A stretch of 64,000 nucleotides of DNA, from the NCBI GenBank assembly GCA_964017155.1, contig OZ024865.1, forward strand, positions 16,994,399-17,058,398, read 5' to 3'. Source of the stretch: Oasisia sp. SBJ-2009 (Eukaryota; Annelida; Polychaeta; Sabellida; Siboglinidae). A program made the position numbers and the translations under genes. Of this stretch, positions 1 through 11,869 are shown one piece after another (the first letter of the stretch is position 1; every line of letters starts with the position of its first letter). The notes under the pieces were generated by a model. That model was not told the origin of the DNA and made no database searches. It was given only the letters and a program-made list of their open reading frames with translations.

Positions 1-31
1 GTACTCATAATTAACGGGTGCACGACACATA

Positions 32-180
32 CACACATGGGTACACACAAACGAGTACACACGCACATGCACGGGTACAGGCACGCATGCACGCACACAC
101 GCACGCAAACACACACACACAACACACACACACACAACACACACAACACACACACACTCACACAACACACACACACACAC

Positions 181-242
<62 letters not shown>

Positions 243-346
243 TCTGTGTACTGTGTACTGTATGTGTGTGTAATCATTTAAAATAATTATGTACAATGTT
301 ACTGCACAATAACGTCATACATGGGCGCACACAGACATGATGTATG

Positions 347-378
<32 letters not shown>

Positions 379-409
379 TGTATTTATGCGTGTGTGAGTG
401 TGTGTTGTG

Positions 410-461
<52 letters not shown>

Positions 462-665
462 GTGGGTGGGTGTGTGTGTGCGTGTGGGTGGGTGTATATG
501 TGTGCCTGCGGGTATACTCATATACAAGGGGGCACGAAACATACACACATGGGTACACACAAACGAGTATACACACGGGTACACGCGCGGCGCACGCACG
601 CACACACCACACACACACACACACACGCGCGCGCACGCACACACACACACACACACACACGTGCA
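32..665. repeat. Microsatellite cluster (CA)n / (GT)n / (TATG)n
   Basis: This block is simple sequence: a CA run at about 110-240, TATG repeats at 337-384, a GT run at about 410-455 and a second CA run at about 600-660. A short complex segment (acacatgggtacacacaaac) occurs at both 46 and 546 in the same orientation, so the cluster partly arose by duplication. The open frames here are only dipeptide repeats (THTH, VCVC) and are not genes. Confidence 0.95.
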
Positions 666-689
666 TGTTTCGTGGGTTATGATCAGGGC

Positions 690-1279
690 TAGATTACGTC
701 TAGTAGTTGGTTGTAGCAAGATTAGACCTGGTGGTTAAAGGGTTGCATTGCATGTATGGTGGCAATAGAGAACACAAAATCAGGCAGAAGAATGTCGTGT
801 AGTATGTAGATGTTGCAGTAATATAGAGTAAGGTACAATTAATGACCGACTAAAGTCACGGATTGTGTTTGCACATAAAATCAGGCAGAAGAATATGTTT
901 TTCCGACAGTCGGACGAACATTGATTGTCAACGCATATGTAGTGAAGGGAATTTTTGGCTTGATGTTCTTACAAGTACTGAATGTTGGCATGTGTGCTGT
1001 TGTGAATTAAACTTCTCTCCCACGCTGTGTGGCCTGGATCTTCTGAGTTGTGTCTATGTGGACTGCACTACGCTGGATAGCTGAACATGCACAGGTTCGA
1101 AGCACTGTGGTCAAATAGATAAGGCAGATCGATTACAATCTGGCCGATGTCGGCCCGACGGTAGTGCCAAGCTAATGCTGTTTTATTATTTTTTTAAACT
1201 ATTTAAAATTGAACTTTTATTAACACAAATATATATACAAAATACAAATTTGCAATGGTTTATAAAAAAAATAGGATTA
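690..1279. other. Unassigned spacer
   Basis: I see no supported gene here. A short segment, aaaatcaggcagaagaat, occurs twice (about 775 and 878), which suggests a small local duplication. No domain, splice-bounded exon or terminal repeat is recognisable. Confidence 0.5.
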
Positions 1280-2225
1280 AGATCTGGACTGTGAAGGGGA
1301 AAACTTACGGAATACAGAGATAAAGTGGAAGAGGAATGCCAGCTGGAGGCAGACACTAATGCAGAAGAAAGTTGGACATTATTTAAAAAAGTCGTTTTGG
1401 GTGCAGCAGAAAAGAGATGTGGAGCCACCAAAGGAGGGAGACACCTGGAGGAGGCATATAAGAATATGAAGAGGGAAGCAAAAGCTGCAGTAGCCAAAGT
1501 TAAAAACGAGGCATACAAAGAGTGGCATGACAAGATGGGAACAAAGGAGGGTGAGCGGATGATCTACAAAGTGGCACAACAAAGGGCAAGATCAAGAAGA
1601 GACATTGTGGAAGTGAATGTGGTTAAAGACCAAATAGGGGAGATGCTAACAGATGAGGTAAAGATCAAAGAGAGGTGGAGAGAGTTTTTTAGCAACCTAC
1701 TAAATATAGAAAACGCCAGGGAACAGCTTGGAGAAGTATTGGCAGTAGAAGGACCAGTCCAGGAAATATAAAGGGAAGCTATACAGAGTATGAAGAAGGG
1801 AAAAGCCGCAGGATGCTCAGGCCTCCCGATAGACTTTATCAAACACCTAGGGAGAGTGGAGTGGACGTGATGCATGAAATACTGAAGAAAGTTTGGGAAG
1901 AGGAACAGATGCCAAAAGAGTGGGAGAAACGCGAGATCGTCCCGATATATAAGCAAAAGAGGGACCCACTAGAATGTAAGAAGTTTAGAGGCATTAAGCT
2001 GCTGGAAGATGTTTGAGAAGATAATAGAGTACAGACTCAGAAAACTGATCACAGTCAACAACATGCAATTTGGATTTGCTTCATGGAAATTACAACAGAT
2101 GCAGTATTTATCATACAATAACTGCAAGAAAAACATCTAGAAGTGCACAAGGATCTGTTCTTTACCATTGTAGATTTGGAAAAAGCGTATGACACGGTGC
2201 CCAGGGATCTGGTGTATTGGTATGT
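1280..2225 (+). mobile_element. Decayed LINE fragment, RTE-like reverse transcriptase part
   Basis: Plus-strand frames at 1325-1771, 1813-2016 and 2143-2220 read as consecutive pieces of one non-LTR retrotransposon polyprotein: the linker between endonuclease and RT (KERWREFFSNLLN), then RT motifs (PKEWEKREIVPIYKQK; LFFTIVDLEKAYDTVPRDLV, which is the RT A-box with its Asp). Frameshifts and stops separate the pieces, and the endonuclease and the YxDD box are missing, so this is a dead fragment. RTE or a related clade is the best guess from the linker and A-box; the exact clade is uncertain. Confidence 0.75.
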
Positions 2226-2580
2226 CATATCACGTTGTGATTCATTTAACCCAAGCATTATTCATCAATTCATATACATTGTAAAAGTGCATATAGAAAG
2301 AATAGTAAAAACATTACTGGCACTATGTCATATCACGTTGTGATACATTGAACCCATGCATTATTCACAAATTCCTATACATTGTAAAAGTGCATATAGA
2401 AAGAATAGTAAAAATATTACTGGCACTATGTCATATCACGTTGTGATACATTGAACCCATGCATTATTCACAAATTCCTATACATTATAAAAGTGCATAT
2501 AGAAAGAATAGTAAAAATATTACTGGCACTATGTCATATCACGTTGTGATACATTGAACCCATGCATTATTCACAAACTC
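2221..2580. repeat. Tandem repeat, 103-bp unit, about 3.5 copies
   Basis: The segment beginning tatcacgttgtgat recurs at 2228, 2331, 2434 and 2537, exactly 103 bp apart each time, with few differences between copies. The array begins inside the RT A-box region of the upstream LINE fragment and stops just before the next LINE fragment, so it arose after the LINE had lost function. Confidence 0.9.
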
Positions 2581-2619
2581 ACAAACTCTTCCCACACTTT
2601 GCAATCACAGTGACGATTA

Positions 2620-3268
2620 CGGCCGCTCTATATATAAAGAAAGATGGCAAAGCAGCTGGGGGAGATGGAATTCCTGCTGAAGTATGGAAGCACGGAGGAG
2701 ACAGACTGCACCAACTAATCACCAATGCCTTGGAGGTGGGTTCTGTACCATAAGCATGGAAGGATGCCAGCATTGTAACCATCTACAAGAAAGGTGATCG
2801 AACAGACTGTGGGAACTATAGAGGAATCTCTCTTCTTTCCATAGCAGGCAATATCTTTGCCAAGATCCTCCTCAACAGATTATCTACCCACATAACACCA
2901 GAGTTAGTTCCTGAGACACAATGTGGCTTCAGAGGTAACTGGAGCACCGTGGATATGATATTTTGTCTCTGACAGCTGTAAGACAAGTGCATACAGAGGA
3001 GGATGGCCAAGGCTAGTGTATCTTTCAGCTGACTACGCCAGAGACTCTGGAACAACCACCATGTGTCCATGCGGGTTTAAGGCAAGATATACCGTGCAAT
3101 CGTGCTGTCCACCCTACTATATGGAGCCGAGGCCTGGACAGTGTGCAGACGACAGTTGAAAAAGGTGCATGCCTTCATGATGCGACATCTGCGTTCGATC
3201 ATAAGGACAACCTGGATGGACAAAGTAAAAACCAAGTAAATACTCGAATGGACAGGGCTGCCATCTAT
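2620..3268 (+). mobile_element. Second LINE fragment, upstream half (split by a DNA transposon)
   Basis: The plus strand reads DGKAAGGDGIPAEVWKHGGD, then VTIYKKGDRTDCGNYRGISL, then ETQCGFRGNWSTVDMIF, a typical RT N-terminal half of a LINE. A deletion joins this to the end of the polyprotein (TLLYGAEAWTVCRRQL, then MMRHLRSIIRTTWMDKVK). The reading breaks at GLPSI (3268), where the 4.08-kb TIR element begins. It resumes at EDLIRKNLR (7352). Stops and frameshifts show it is inactive. Confidence 0.8.
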
Positions 3269-6200
3269 TAGTGGACCAGCCAAACATTGAAAAGTGCTCT
3301 AGAATTATTTTCATCGGCATTGTTTGTTAATAGCGGGCATCCATGCTAGATGAGTCACCCATGGTATGCGGGAAATGACTAGGGTGGATACCACGCTCGA
3401 CTTTGAATTTAAAGGTCCTTTTGAAGGTCACAAAGTCAACTGCGGTCAAAATGTCGGGTTTTATTTTCGTGATGATTTGAACTCTATATGAGTAGATCTT
3501 TAGAAATCAGTAAAGTTTTTAGGGTTATACCAAGTATTGGCTGAAATATAAGGTGGTAAACTTTGCATTTACACAGAGATGTATAGGATAATTCAACACA
3601 AAAATGTGATTATCTCGAAATGTTGTTTTCTTGTATGTAAAAGTTGTTTGCATACCCATTAATGCAAAGTGATCTTGTATTCAAAACCAATCACGTATTG
3701 TGTGTATGTCAGTATACATAACATCGTTCCTTGGCATGATTTGAGATTAATCAAACTTGCCAATATGTGGGGAAATTGTTTAAGGAGTGAGGTGACAACC
3801 GCAGAATAGAACTCTGCTTCGCAAGTGGCCAACTATGCCATGTTCTATCGATCGATCGTGTTCAAATCAACACAAACAAATTCTTGCTACGTTGGTCGTT
3901 CGTAAGATAACAAAACCGTGTGCGGTGTTGTCATCCATTATTTTGAACATGAAGGTAATTTTGAAGGTCATAAAACCAACTTCAGTCAAAATATGGTTTT
4001 CCATTATTTTACATCCACTTGACCATCTTTGCACACCACATATTTTATGATTTACAGTTGTATCGTTTGTGTTATAATGTGCTGATTATTGAATTTACAC
4101 ACGAATGTATGGATTAATTGTAACCGCTCGTCAGGAGCGGTATAGCGTGTATGGTGAGCTTCAGCAGATGGAAAAGCAAGAACAAGGACTGTTGGTGATC
4201 AACGAAGGAAACTTCGTGATACCACCTACTTGGATGTGCTAGATCGACTCGAGATCCTGTTACAAGAAGACTTCGATCCACTTGAAGTCAAATGGCACAA
4301 ATCATGCTATGGTACGTTCAGCTCTGAAAGCAAGTTGGATAGATTAAGAAAATAACGCCAGGCATCATCACAGGAAGGCCCCGGCACTAGCCCCGATCAA
4401 TGCTCTAGCATCCCTTCTGCGCCTACCAAACGCAGTGCCCAGAAAGCAATAGACTGGACGCTATGCATGCTTTGTCAATCACAGAACAAAAGAAAGATTC
4501 ACAGAGAACAAACTTTAGAAACGTCTGCAGACGTGATTGAGCGTGCTAAGAGCGATCCTGTGATGAGTTAACGACTGTCAGGAGTCAACGACTTGATTGC
4601 TGCTGAAGGCTGCTATCATCTTGCATGTTTGATAACATTCGAAAGGCGATCTGTGAAGCCGCCGGCGTCATCGATGGATCATCAGGAGGACGAGTGCATA
4701 ATGGAGCTGTGCAGACTTTGAAGTGCAGGTCTATCGCGTGGTAGAGTGTATGACATGGGGGACGTTTGGGACAGATACCAGCAGCGAATTTGGTACTTCT
4801 ATGCCGCAGAGATACCAATAAAGGAGAACGACTTTCTACGAGGTGGTCCAGCAGTTAATTGGACCAAAAGCCAGCTACGTAAGACCTCTTTCAAACGGAG
4901 CACTGCTAATGCATCCTGCAGAGCAATCTGATTTCATAAATTCCAAAACTCTGACAAGGTCTTGTCAACGTGGAATGTTGTCATCAGAATCAGACACAAA
5001 CGAAGACGATGATTACAGCGACACTCAGTTTGCACAAGCCAGCGTCCTTCAGGAATTGATACACGTGGCACTCAAGGTGAGGCGAGACTTGCTTGACACC
5101 ACAGGACATATCAGCAGATGGCAAGGAATTGATCAATACCCTGTAGATCATGTGATTCCAAACAGCCTCTACCTGTTCCTGTGTTTGCTCTTTGGAGGTA
5201 TTGATATGGTGCACGAGGGGATTGAGGAAGACAACAACGCTGTGAAACCGACTATGTGCAGTATTGCCCAGGACATTGTGTATGCAGTGTCCAACAGACG
5301 CAAATTGACACCAAAACACATTGGTTTAGGCCTTGCTCTCCACCAGGCGACACGCTCTGAGGCGATAAGTGGCGACATACCCTTGGTATCTTTGGCCTCC
5401 AAAGATTCTGCCCCGACTGACGTGGTCAGTGATCTCCTAAGAGCTGAAGAACGGGGGAAACTGCATGTTATCACCAACGTGAAGCAACGCCTAATTGAGA
5501 AAACTGTGGGGGTTCATGATGTGCTTAAGAAGCATCGCTCGAAAACCTTTGCCACTCTGTACAAAGCAACCGTGTCTACCAAACACAATGCACAGAAGAC
5601 TGTCAAAGCCGACAGAAAGTTTCTGCAGCGATTACTCAATGTTGTCACCGTGGGTCGAACAGTTGAAATGGGGAGTATCCTGAAGCATGAGCTGTCCCCA
5701 GTCCCACTGTCTCTGGCCAAGCATGGAGGCGACATGAACTCGACACAAAATCAGAGCTAATCAATGTCCTGGCGGATGGCATTCCTATACCATCGGCAAT
5801 TCCAGAAGCCAACACGAAGACGTGTGTGATGATTGATGGTCATGGCCTGATCCAAGCTCTTGGAAAACCGCATGGGTGTCAGACGTTTGGCGACTATGCC
5901 GACGTATTCTTGAACAATGTCACAAGTCACTTCAGATGTCACACAACAAGAGTTGATGTAGTGTTTTACCGCTACATCGGGCAACAATCGATCAAGGCAG
6001 TGACAAGGTCAAAGCGAGTGGGGAAGAGGCCAATTCGCAAGGTCATCATTGGACGAAATGTCCCACTTCCACAGGTATGGAGCAACTTTATTGCATCTGA
6101 TGAGAACAAGGCCGATCTCGCCAGGTTCTTGACCGAGATCATCGTGACAAAGGGTACTGATCTACCACAACAATGTGAGCTTGTAACAGGAGGCAGATTC

Positions 6201-7348
6201 TCTTGTGCTACACATGCGAGATCAACAAGCAGGAGCGAAGTCAAACTTCAAGGAAACCATGAAGAGGCGGATACCAGGCTGGTACTCCATTCGTGTGAGG
6301 CAGTCAACCAGGGATACAAAAGAGTGTTGGTCATCTGCAGTGATACTGATGCCATGCTGCTTCTAGTCCACTTTATACCAGCACAAACAGCAGAAGTGTG
6401 GATGATCTCTGGAACAGCAAAGAAGAGGAAATGCTATCCAATACATGCACTGTCTGAGAGACTTGCAAAACCTCTGAGGGATAACCTGCTGAGCTTCCAC
6501 GCGTTCACAGGTTGTGACACGTCAGCATTTAGTGCCCATGGCAAGCGGTCTTGCTGGAAAACGTCTCAGAATCATCCGCATCTCGTGCAGGGAATTGGTC
6601 GTGAGACGCCCTGGAACTTCACACCGCACGCGCTATCAAGCAAAGATCTGGCTGCAGGCAGACCAGGAGCATATAGACATCCCTTCTCCCACCGACATCT
6701 CTGCATGGATGATAGAGTCAGACTGCTTGAAAGCTGTATGGACAAGACTGCCTCCTATTCCAGATGCGTGTCTAGAGCTGGTCACTTGTGGATGCAAGGG
6801 TAAGTGCAGAACGGCCCGATGCAGTTGCTTCAAAACGAACCTCAGCTGCACGTATGCTTGCGGGTGTGATGGGGTGGACTGCTGCAACCCAGCTGGCCAA
6901 TAGACTTGGGAGGAAGTGAATGTGACACGTTATTGGACATCTTAGTGCATATGGGAACATTAGAGTAAAACGACCAAGTGTTCAACACAGTTCTTAATTA
7001 AAAACAAGGTTTTTGATAAAAACGTACTTTTGTGTTTCGTTATCCTATACTTTAACATTGTAAAGTGAATGTTTACTTGTCAATTACACTGGTTAGATGC
7101 AAGTATGTGAACATAAAAGTTATTTCATTGGATAGATCTATTGATTGTGGTCCAAATAAGTACAAAAAAAACAAAATACCAATTTGGACCTTTCTCGTCC
7201 TTGAAAATTGACCTTCAAATTCAAAAGCAATGGTGGCATCCACCCACACCTTTTTCCACATGCTGTAAGTGATCTATCTACCATAGTTTCATGCTATTAA
7301 CAAACAATGCCGATGAATGTTTTATATCACATATTGGCTGGTCCACTA
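3269..7348 (+). mobile_element. Academ-like TIR DNA transposon, 4080 bp, inserted in a LINE
   Basis: The boundaries are exact: the interrupted LINE gives the empty-site reading, TAT (3266-3268 and 7349-7351) is duplicated, and the ends begin TAGTGGACCAGCC and finish with its reverse complement. Similarity between the ends continues inward for roughly 160 bp (shared tcatcggcattgtttgttaa). A subterminal block near 3400-3620 (gaaggtcac..., cattttacac...) is repeated near 3950-4110. Inside is a broken plus-strand coding region (4140-6903) with FEN/XPG-nuclease-like motifs and a Cys-rich C-terminus. A 3-bp target duplication, an XPG-like nuclease and a terminal Cys cluster are features reported for Academ transposons; the assignment is by analogy. 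Confidence 0.7.
4140..6903 (+). pseudogene. Broken transposon protein: FEN/XPG-like nuclease plus Cys-rich tail
   Basis: I recognise this as a protein type abundant in invertebrate repeats, not as a host gene. Pieces in order: a start segment with HKSCYGTFSSESKLDRLRK (about 4280-4350); a CMLCQ...DLIAAEGCYHLAC segment (about 4465-4630); a long middle part (4843-5760); then, after a 1-base frameshift near 5740, a segment (5790-6560) with MIDGHGLIQAL, HEEADTRLVLHSCEA, VICSDTDAMLLL and SFHAFTGCDT. The acidic residues in these motifs line up in order with the N-terminal, EAxA, DxD and GxDY motifs of FEN1/XPG nucleases, which is my inference. A further frameshift near 6560-6640 leads to the tail ending at 6903, with CGCKGKCRTARCSC and further Cys pairs, like a tesmin/CXC zinc-binding module. 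At least two stops (near 4352 and 4569) and two frameshifts make the copy inactive. Confidence 0.75.
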
Positions 7349-7625
7349 TATTGAAGACCTGATCAGAAAGAATCTCCGATGAACTAGACCCCTCATGAGG
7401 ATGTCACCAGACAGGCTACCAAAGGTTCTCTACTCTCAACTGTCTTCTGGTCACAGAAAGAGAGGGCGCCCTCATCTCCGGTTCAAGGATACCATCAAGA
7501 GAAACCTGAAGCTGAGAGACATAAAGACCGACTCATGGACATCTCTCTCACAGCAGAGAGATAAATGGAGAGCAATAGTCAAGTGATGGAAGCAGTCTTT
7601 GTCACATCGTGACCGACAGCACAAT
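7349..7625 (+). mobile_element. Second LINE fragment, 3' end
   Basis: This continues the LINE interrupted at 3268: EDLIRKNLR, then RMSPDRLPKVLYSQL, GHRKRGRPHLRFKDTIKRN and WRAIVK, the usual C-terminus of this polyprotein class, followed by a short tail with gatgatgat near 7625. The TAT at 7349-7351 is the second copy of the target duplication of the inserted transposon. Confidence 0.8.
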
Positions 7626-7639
7626 GATGATGATATACA

Positions 7640-8200
7640 GCTGGAGTGTAATAAAATAAAAGTGTTGGGCTACAAGATACAAGAAGCTTTATTTAACGTC
7701 GGTTTACATGATAATTTGCTAACATTAGCTCATCTGAGCTATTTTCCGGCAAACGAGTGTAAAGCATAAAACCATAACAAGCATAAAACCATAACAAGCA
7801 TACAGAATATTTTTAATGACAGCATTAATACATATAAAATAGGGTAATGAGTACAAAATAAATATAATAATACATGCATGTATAATATATTTTTTTTTAT
7901 GGATACATTAAAAATGCAAAGTTTATTGGTTAAAATAGATTGAATATATAATTTAAGACATTGGCATAAATATAAATTAAAATGTAGAGATGTATATTGA
8001 CTAAACTTATTAAAAATAATAAATACTTTAAAACATTAAAATAAATAGATCTAAAGAAAAAATTAAGGATTAACAATATTTTACACATATCCATATTGCA
8101 TCTATACAATGAAAGCTATATTGATATTGGCATGGCGACAAACATGTTAGCTGTTTACCTACATATAGAGCAATTGCATGATGGGCCATCCCAGTTCCGG
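7640..8200. other. AT-rich spacer
   Basis: No gene is visible. The sequence is very AT-rich, with a duplicated aagcataaaaccataac (7766-7800) and several A/T runs. It probably contains the 3' untranslated end of the minus-strand LINE that follows. Confidence 0.5.
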
Positions 8201-9095
8201 ATCAGTCTGCGAAACTCGCTCGCATTTCATTTGGCAGGCTGTTCCAGATCCCGGGCCCATCATGGACAAATGATTTAAGTCCATATTTAGATGTGTTTGC
8301 CTTAGGGACAACTGCAGTGTTTTCCTTTCGCATTGAATACTGGGAACATTTTAGAATGATGAGATTTTGAATAAAACTTGGAGCAATATCATTTACAATT
8401 TTGAATACTTCGCATACCATTTCTTTTATCCGTTTAACGTGGAGGTGCTCGGTGTTAGTAGTCTTCAAAAGGTCATGATGCGTGAATGAATAATCATTGT
8501 AAATAAAGCGAAGTGCTCTCTCCTGAATTTTTTTTCAAGTTTGTTGATGCTAGATTGGCTACAAAAGTGCCAGATCAAAGGACAGTAGTTGAAGTTTGAT
8601 GTTATGAATGATTTAAAAATTGCAAGTTTCCCTTGTCGAGTAAGGAAATGACCGAGACGTTTTAAGACCGCTAACTGTCTAGCTGCCTTTTTGCAGATGT
8701 TCGTGATATGTGTGTTAAAAGTTAACGAATGATCAATTTCAATGCAGAGAAGGACAACAGAGTTTTCACAGTGAATGGTAGTGTTTTCAAAAGTAAAATT
8801 TGTTATGTCCCTTGTTCCCCTCTTGCCGAAGCTAATTGCTTGGAATTTGTATGGGTTAGCCTTCATGTGGTTGATATTGAACCATTGTAATGTAGAAGTA
8901 CAGTCTTGTTGCAAGGTGTGAATGAGAGTGTCAGAATTTGAATGAGCATAAGACAGGGTGTTATCATCAGCATAAGAGAGAGGATTTATCCAAAAAGTGA
9001 AAAATATCATTAATAAAAACATTGAAAAGAAGAGGCCCAAGAATAGAGCCTTGGGGTACACCTCTGACGATGTCAGCCCACTCACTATAGTGAGG
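8201..9095 (-). mobile_element. CR1/Jockey-like LINE, 3' half (host of a nested LINE)
   Basis: Read on the minus strand, this holds the RT B-box ([20 protein letters not shown]) ending in frame near 9000, then after a frameshift [16 protein letters not shown] with the catalytic YADD, then the thumb and C-terminal region (LDHSLTFN-like, RHFALRF-like; 8202-8960). The 5' half of the same element resumes at about 10945-11866, so it was split by a second LINE. Frameshifts show it is inactive. Confidence 0.8.
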
Positions 9096-10944
9096 TCCTA
9101 ATTATAATAATAATAATAATAATTAGTTAACTTCTATTGCGCCTATATCCTTAGAAGCCAAGCTCAGAGGCGCATCAAAACAAAAAGGATTAATCGATCT
9201 CATAATCGGTAAACAAATCAAGTTGTCATCATATTGATTGATGCGCCAGGGAGCTATGGTGGATAGGCCAGATTGTACAGATATGTTTTTAAATGACGAC
9301 GGAATTTAGCAATATTTTCAACTGATTTCACGCTAGAAGGAAGCATATTCCATAGAGTAGGCGCACCCACAGCAAAAGCCCTGGTCCCCATATTAGTATT
9401 GACCTTTGGTACAAAGAGTAAATCAGAAGTAGATGACCGAAGTTGAATAGGTTTTCTTATAGGAGTAAGCAAAGTATGTAAATACGATGGCTGCTTAGAA
9501 GAAAGTGCCTGGTAAGTAATGGTACACATCTTAAACATTATACGATATTGGACAGGCAGCCAATGCAGAGACTTTAGAAGCGGCTTAGAAGGAGTAAAGC
9601 GTGGAGACCTAGTCACCACCCTTGCTAAGCAATTTTGAACACGTTGTAGTTTTGTGATATCCTTAATAGCAATATTATAAAAAAGTGAATTACAATAGTC
9701 TAATCTACTAGTAACTAATGCAGTTGCAATAGTCTTTGCAACAGAAGCAGGCAAATATCGACGAATACGCCGCAAATCACGAATGTGGTAAAAACATGTT
9801 CGACAAATTTGAGAAATGTGTTCTCTAAAATTTAATTTATCATCAAAGATTACTCCCAAATTCCTAGTCGAAACTGCAGGCATAACATGCTGATTAAGTA
9901 AGGTTATAGGAAAAAGAGTCTTAATTTTGTCACGCTGCCGGTGAGTACCAATAATAAGAAACTCAGTTTTATCAGCATTCAGCTTCAATCTACTCTCAGT
10001 CATCCAGCAAAAAATGTCATCAATACAAGTTCTAAGCTGCTGTAAAGAACTACTTGCATCTGAAGTGGATAATGATATATAAATTTGAGTATCATCTGCA
10101 TAAAGATGATGGCTCAAATGATGCCTATTAATCACTAGACTCAATGGAGTAGTATACAGTGTAAAAAGTAATGATCCCAAAACTGACCCCTGAGGAACAC
10201 CACACGAAATATTAAGTGGTGACGAAAAACAATCCCCAATCTTAACTCTCTGGTGTCTACCACTCAGATATGATCTAAACCAGCTTAACGCTATACCAGA
10301 CACACCATACCACACAGACAAACGATCCATTAGAATAGAATGATTAATCGTATCAAAAGCAGCTGACAAATCAAGTAAGGTGAGTGCAGTAACTCTACCA
10401 TTGTCCATATTTAGAGTGATGTCGTTATGCACTTTTAAGAGAGCAGTCTCTGTAGAATGAAGTTTCTTATATGCAGATTGGAATACATTTGACAAATTAT
10501 TTGAAGTAATGTGAGATCCAAGGCGTTTTGCTACAACCTTTTCAAGAATTTTAGATATGAAGCTCAAATTAGAAACAGGTCTATAATTTTTCAAGTTATC
10601 TTTCGACAAAGTTGTCTTTTTAAGTAATGGATTTACATGCGCCTGTTTAAAATCATCAGGAAAAATACCTGTCCTCAGTGACACATTTACAATATTTGTT
10701 ATAGTACCAAGTAAGGTGTCAATGCATGCTTTCAACAATACAGTTGGCATTGGATCTAGATAGATCACAAAATTTATTTGGAGAAGACATAATAATTTGC
10801 CTTACTTCCTCAGCAGTAGCTGGAGTAAAAGAAGAAAGTAGAGAACTTATCGGTGGAGGCTGAACTTCTACTTTGTTTAACATATGAACAGGAAAGGAAG
10901 ACTGTATACGGGTAATTTTATCCTTAAAATAACCTGCTGTTTCC
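9096..10944 (-). mobile_element. CR1/L2-like LINE, 5'-truncated, inserted into the older LINE
   Basis: This minus-strand insertion begins in the linker region (YFKDKITRIQ, about 10930) and ends in a 3' untranslated tail with an ATT repeat (9103-9122), the microsatellite-like tail usual for CR1/L2 LINEs. It lacks the endonuclease, so it is a 5'-truncated copy. It separates NRKQQ of the host LINE from [10 protein letters not shown], residues that should be close together in the RT, which dates it as younger than its host. Confidence 0.82.
9254..10768 (-). CDS. LINE reverse transcriptase (5'-truncated ORF2)
   Basis: The 504-codon open frame is an RT of a CR1/L2-type non-LTR retrotransposon. In order from its N-terminus: fingers (NYRPVSNLSFISKILEKVVA), A-box LTLLDLSAAFDTINHS (catalytic Asp), B-box SCGVPQGSVLGSLLFTLY, C-box HLYADDTQIYI (YADD), then thumb and C-terminal domain ending GAPTLWNMLPSSVKSVEN. 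No stop interrupts it, but a frameshift near 10760 separates it from the upstream linker and there is no endonuclease, so it cannot be a complete ORF2. A related 3' fragment lies in NGLY1 intron 3. Expression from this copy is unlikely without an external promoter. Confidence 0.85.
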   Translation of the reverse strand: MIYLDPMPTVLLKACIDTLLGTITNIVNVSLRTGIFPDDFKQAHVNPLLKKTTLSKDNLKNYRPVSNLSFISKILEKVVAKRLGSHITSNNLSNVFQSAYKKLHSTETALLKVHNDITLNMDNGRVTALTLLDLSAAFDTINHSILMDRLSVWYGVSGIALSWFRSYLSGRHQRVKIGDCFSSPLNISCGVPQGSVLGSLLFTLYTTPLSLVINRHHLSHHLYADDTQIYISLSTSDASSSLQQLRTCIDDIFCWMTESRLKLNADKTEFLIIGTHRQRDKIKTLFPITLLNQHVMPAVSTRNLGVIFDDKLNFREHISQICRTCFYHIRDLRRIRRYLPASVAKTIATALVTSRLDYCNSLFYNIAIKDITKLQRVQNCLARVVTRSPRFTPSKPLLKSLHWLPVQYRIMFKMCTITYQALSSKQPSYLHTLLTPIRKPIQLRSSTSDLLFVPKVNTNMGTRAFAVGAPTLWNMLPSSVKSVENIAKFRRHLKTYLYNLAYPP

Positions 10945-11866
10945 TGTTGCTGAGATAATTACTAACTAAACTGCATGATTGATCAAAAAGCCCATAAGCA
11001 CTGAGTTTACCTAAGAGCAGGCTGTGAGGGAGGCAATCAAAGGCCTTTGTCAAGTCCATGAGAATGGCTGTGACATACTTGTGGTTGTCAAGTGCCTTGC
11101 GCTAATCCTCTACTAGTCTCAATAGAGTGGAGTAACACCCCATGCCTGGAAAAGGGTTGAACAAATTCTCAAAATGAGTGCTTAATTGGGAGTTGATGGC
11201 GTTTTCAAACAGCTTAGAGATGAACGGGAGAATGCTAATCGGTCTGTAGTTTTGCTTGTCTAAAGGATCTTTTTTCTTATACACCAGGATAACTTGTGCT
11301 TCTTTACGTCTGTTTGGGAAGGCTGAGGTCGCAAATGAGTGGTTTATTAATTTTGCAAGTGGTTCCGAAATTGATTTACTGCAATATTTTATGACTTTTG
11401 CAGGGATGCCATCGACTCCAGTAGCTTTTTGGGGTTAGATTTAGAGATGAAAGTATATGTGCTTTCAGAGGTGACAGGACTAAAATCAAAACCAGTAGGA
11501 GCAGGGATGTGGGTTGTTATTTTTTTGATGCTGAGGTGATTTAATATCTTCCGGGATAGGTACAGATGATATGTCTTGGGCGGCATTTACAAAGAACTCA
11601 TTTAGAGTACTCGCAACAGAGATTTGGTTTGATATGATACTATCGTTTTCTGAGAGTATTATTACAGGGTCTTTTAGGAGCCCTTTGTTTGACAAAAATG
11701 GTTTTACGGTGGGCCAGAAGTCTTTTGACTTGGGTCCACCGGCACACCTCTCAGAAAAATAATGTCTTATTGACTGCCGTTTTAGTTTTGTACAGAGATT
11801 TCTTTGCATACGGTAAGCTTCCCAGTTGGCCAGAGTACGCCATATTTTGTATTTGTTGAAAAACAC
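10945..11866 (-). mobile_element. CR1/Jockey-like LINE, 5' part of the split element
   Basis: The minus strand contains, from right to left, the linker after the endonuclease (YFSERCAGGPKSKDFWPTVK, then LNEFFVNAAQDI), RT fingers (DPLDKQNYRPISILPFISKL) and the A-box (MDLTKAFDCLPHSLLLGKLS) up to NYLSNRKQQ. Several frameshifts separate these pieces. It joins logically to the fragment at 8201-9095. The endonuclease is missing, so this older element was also 5'-truncated. Confidence 0.8.
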
Positions 11867-11869
11867 ACT

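Noticed and set aside
18..738. His-Thr and Cys-Val repeat frames
   Set aside because: Translations of CA/GT microsatellites. The same applies to 46209-46574 and 52159-52557.
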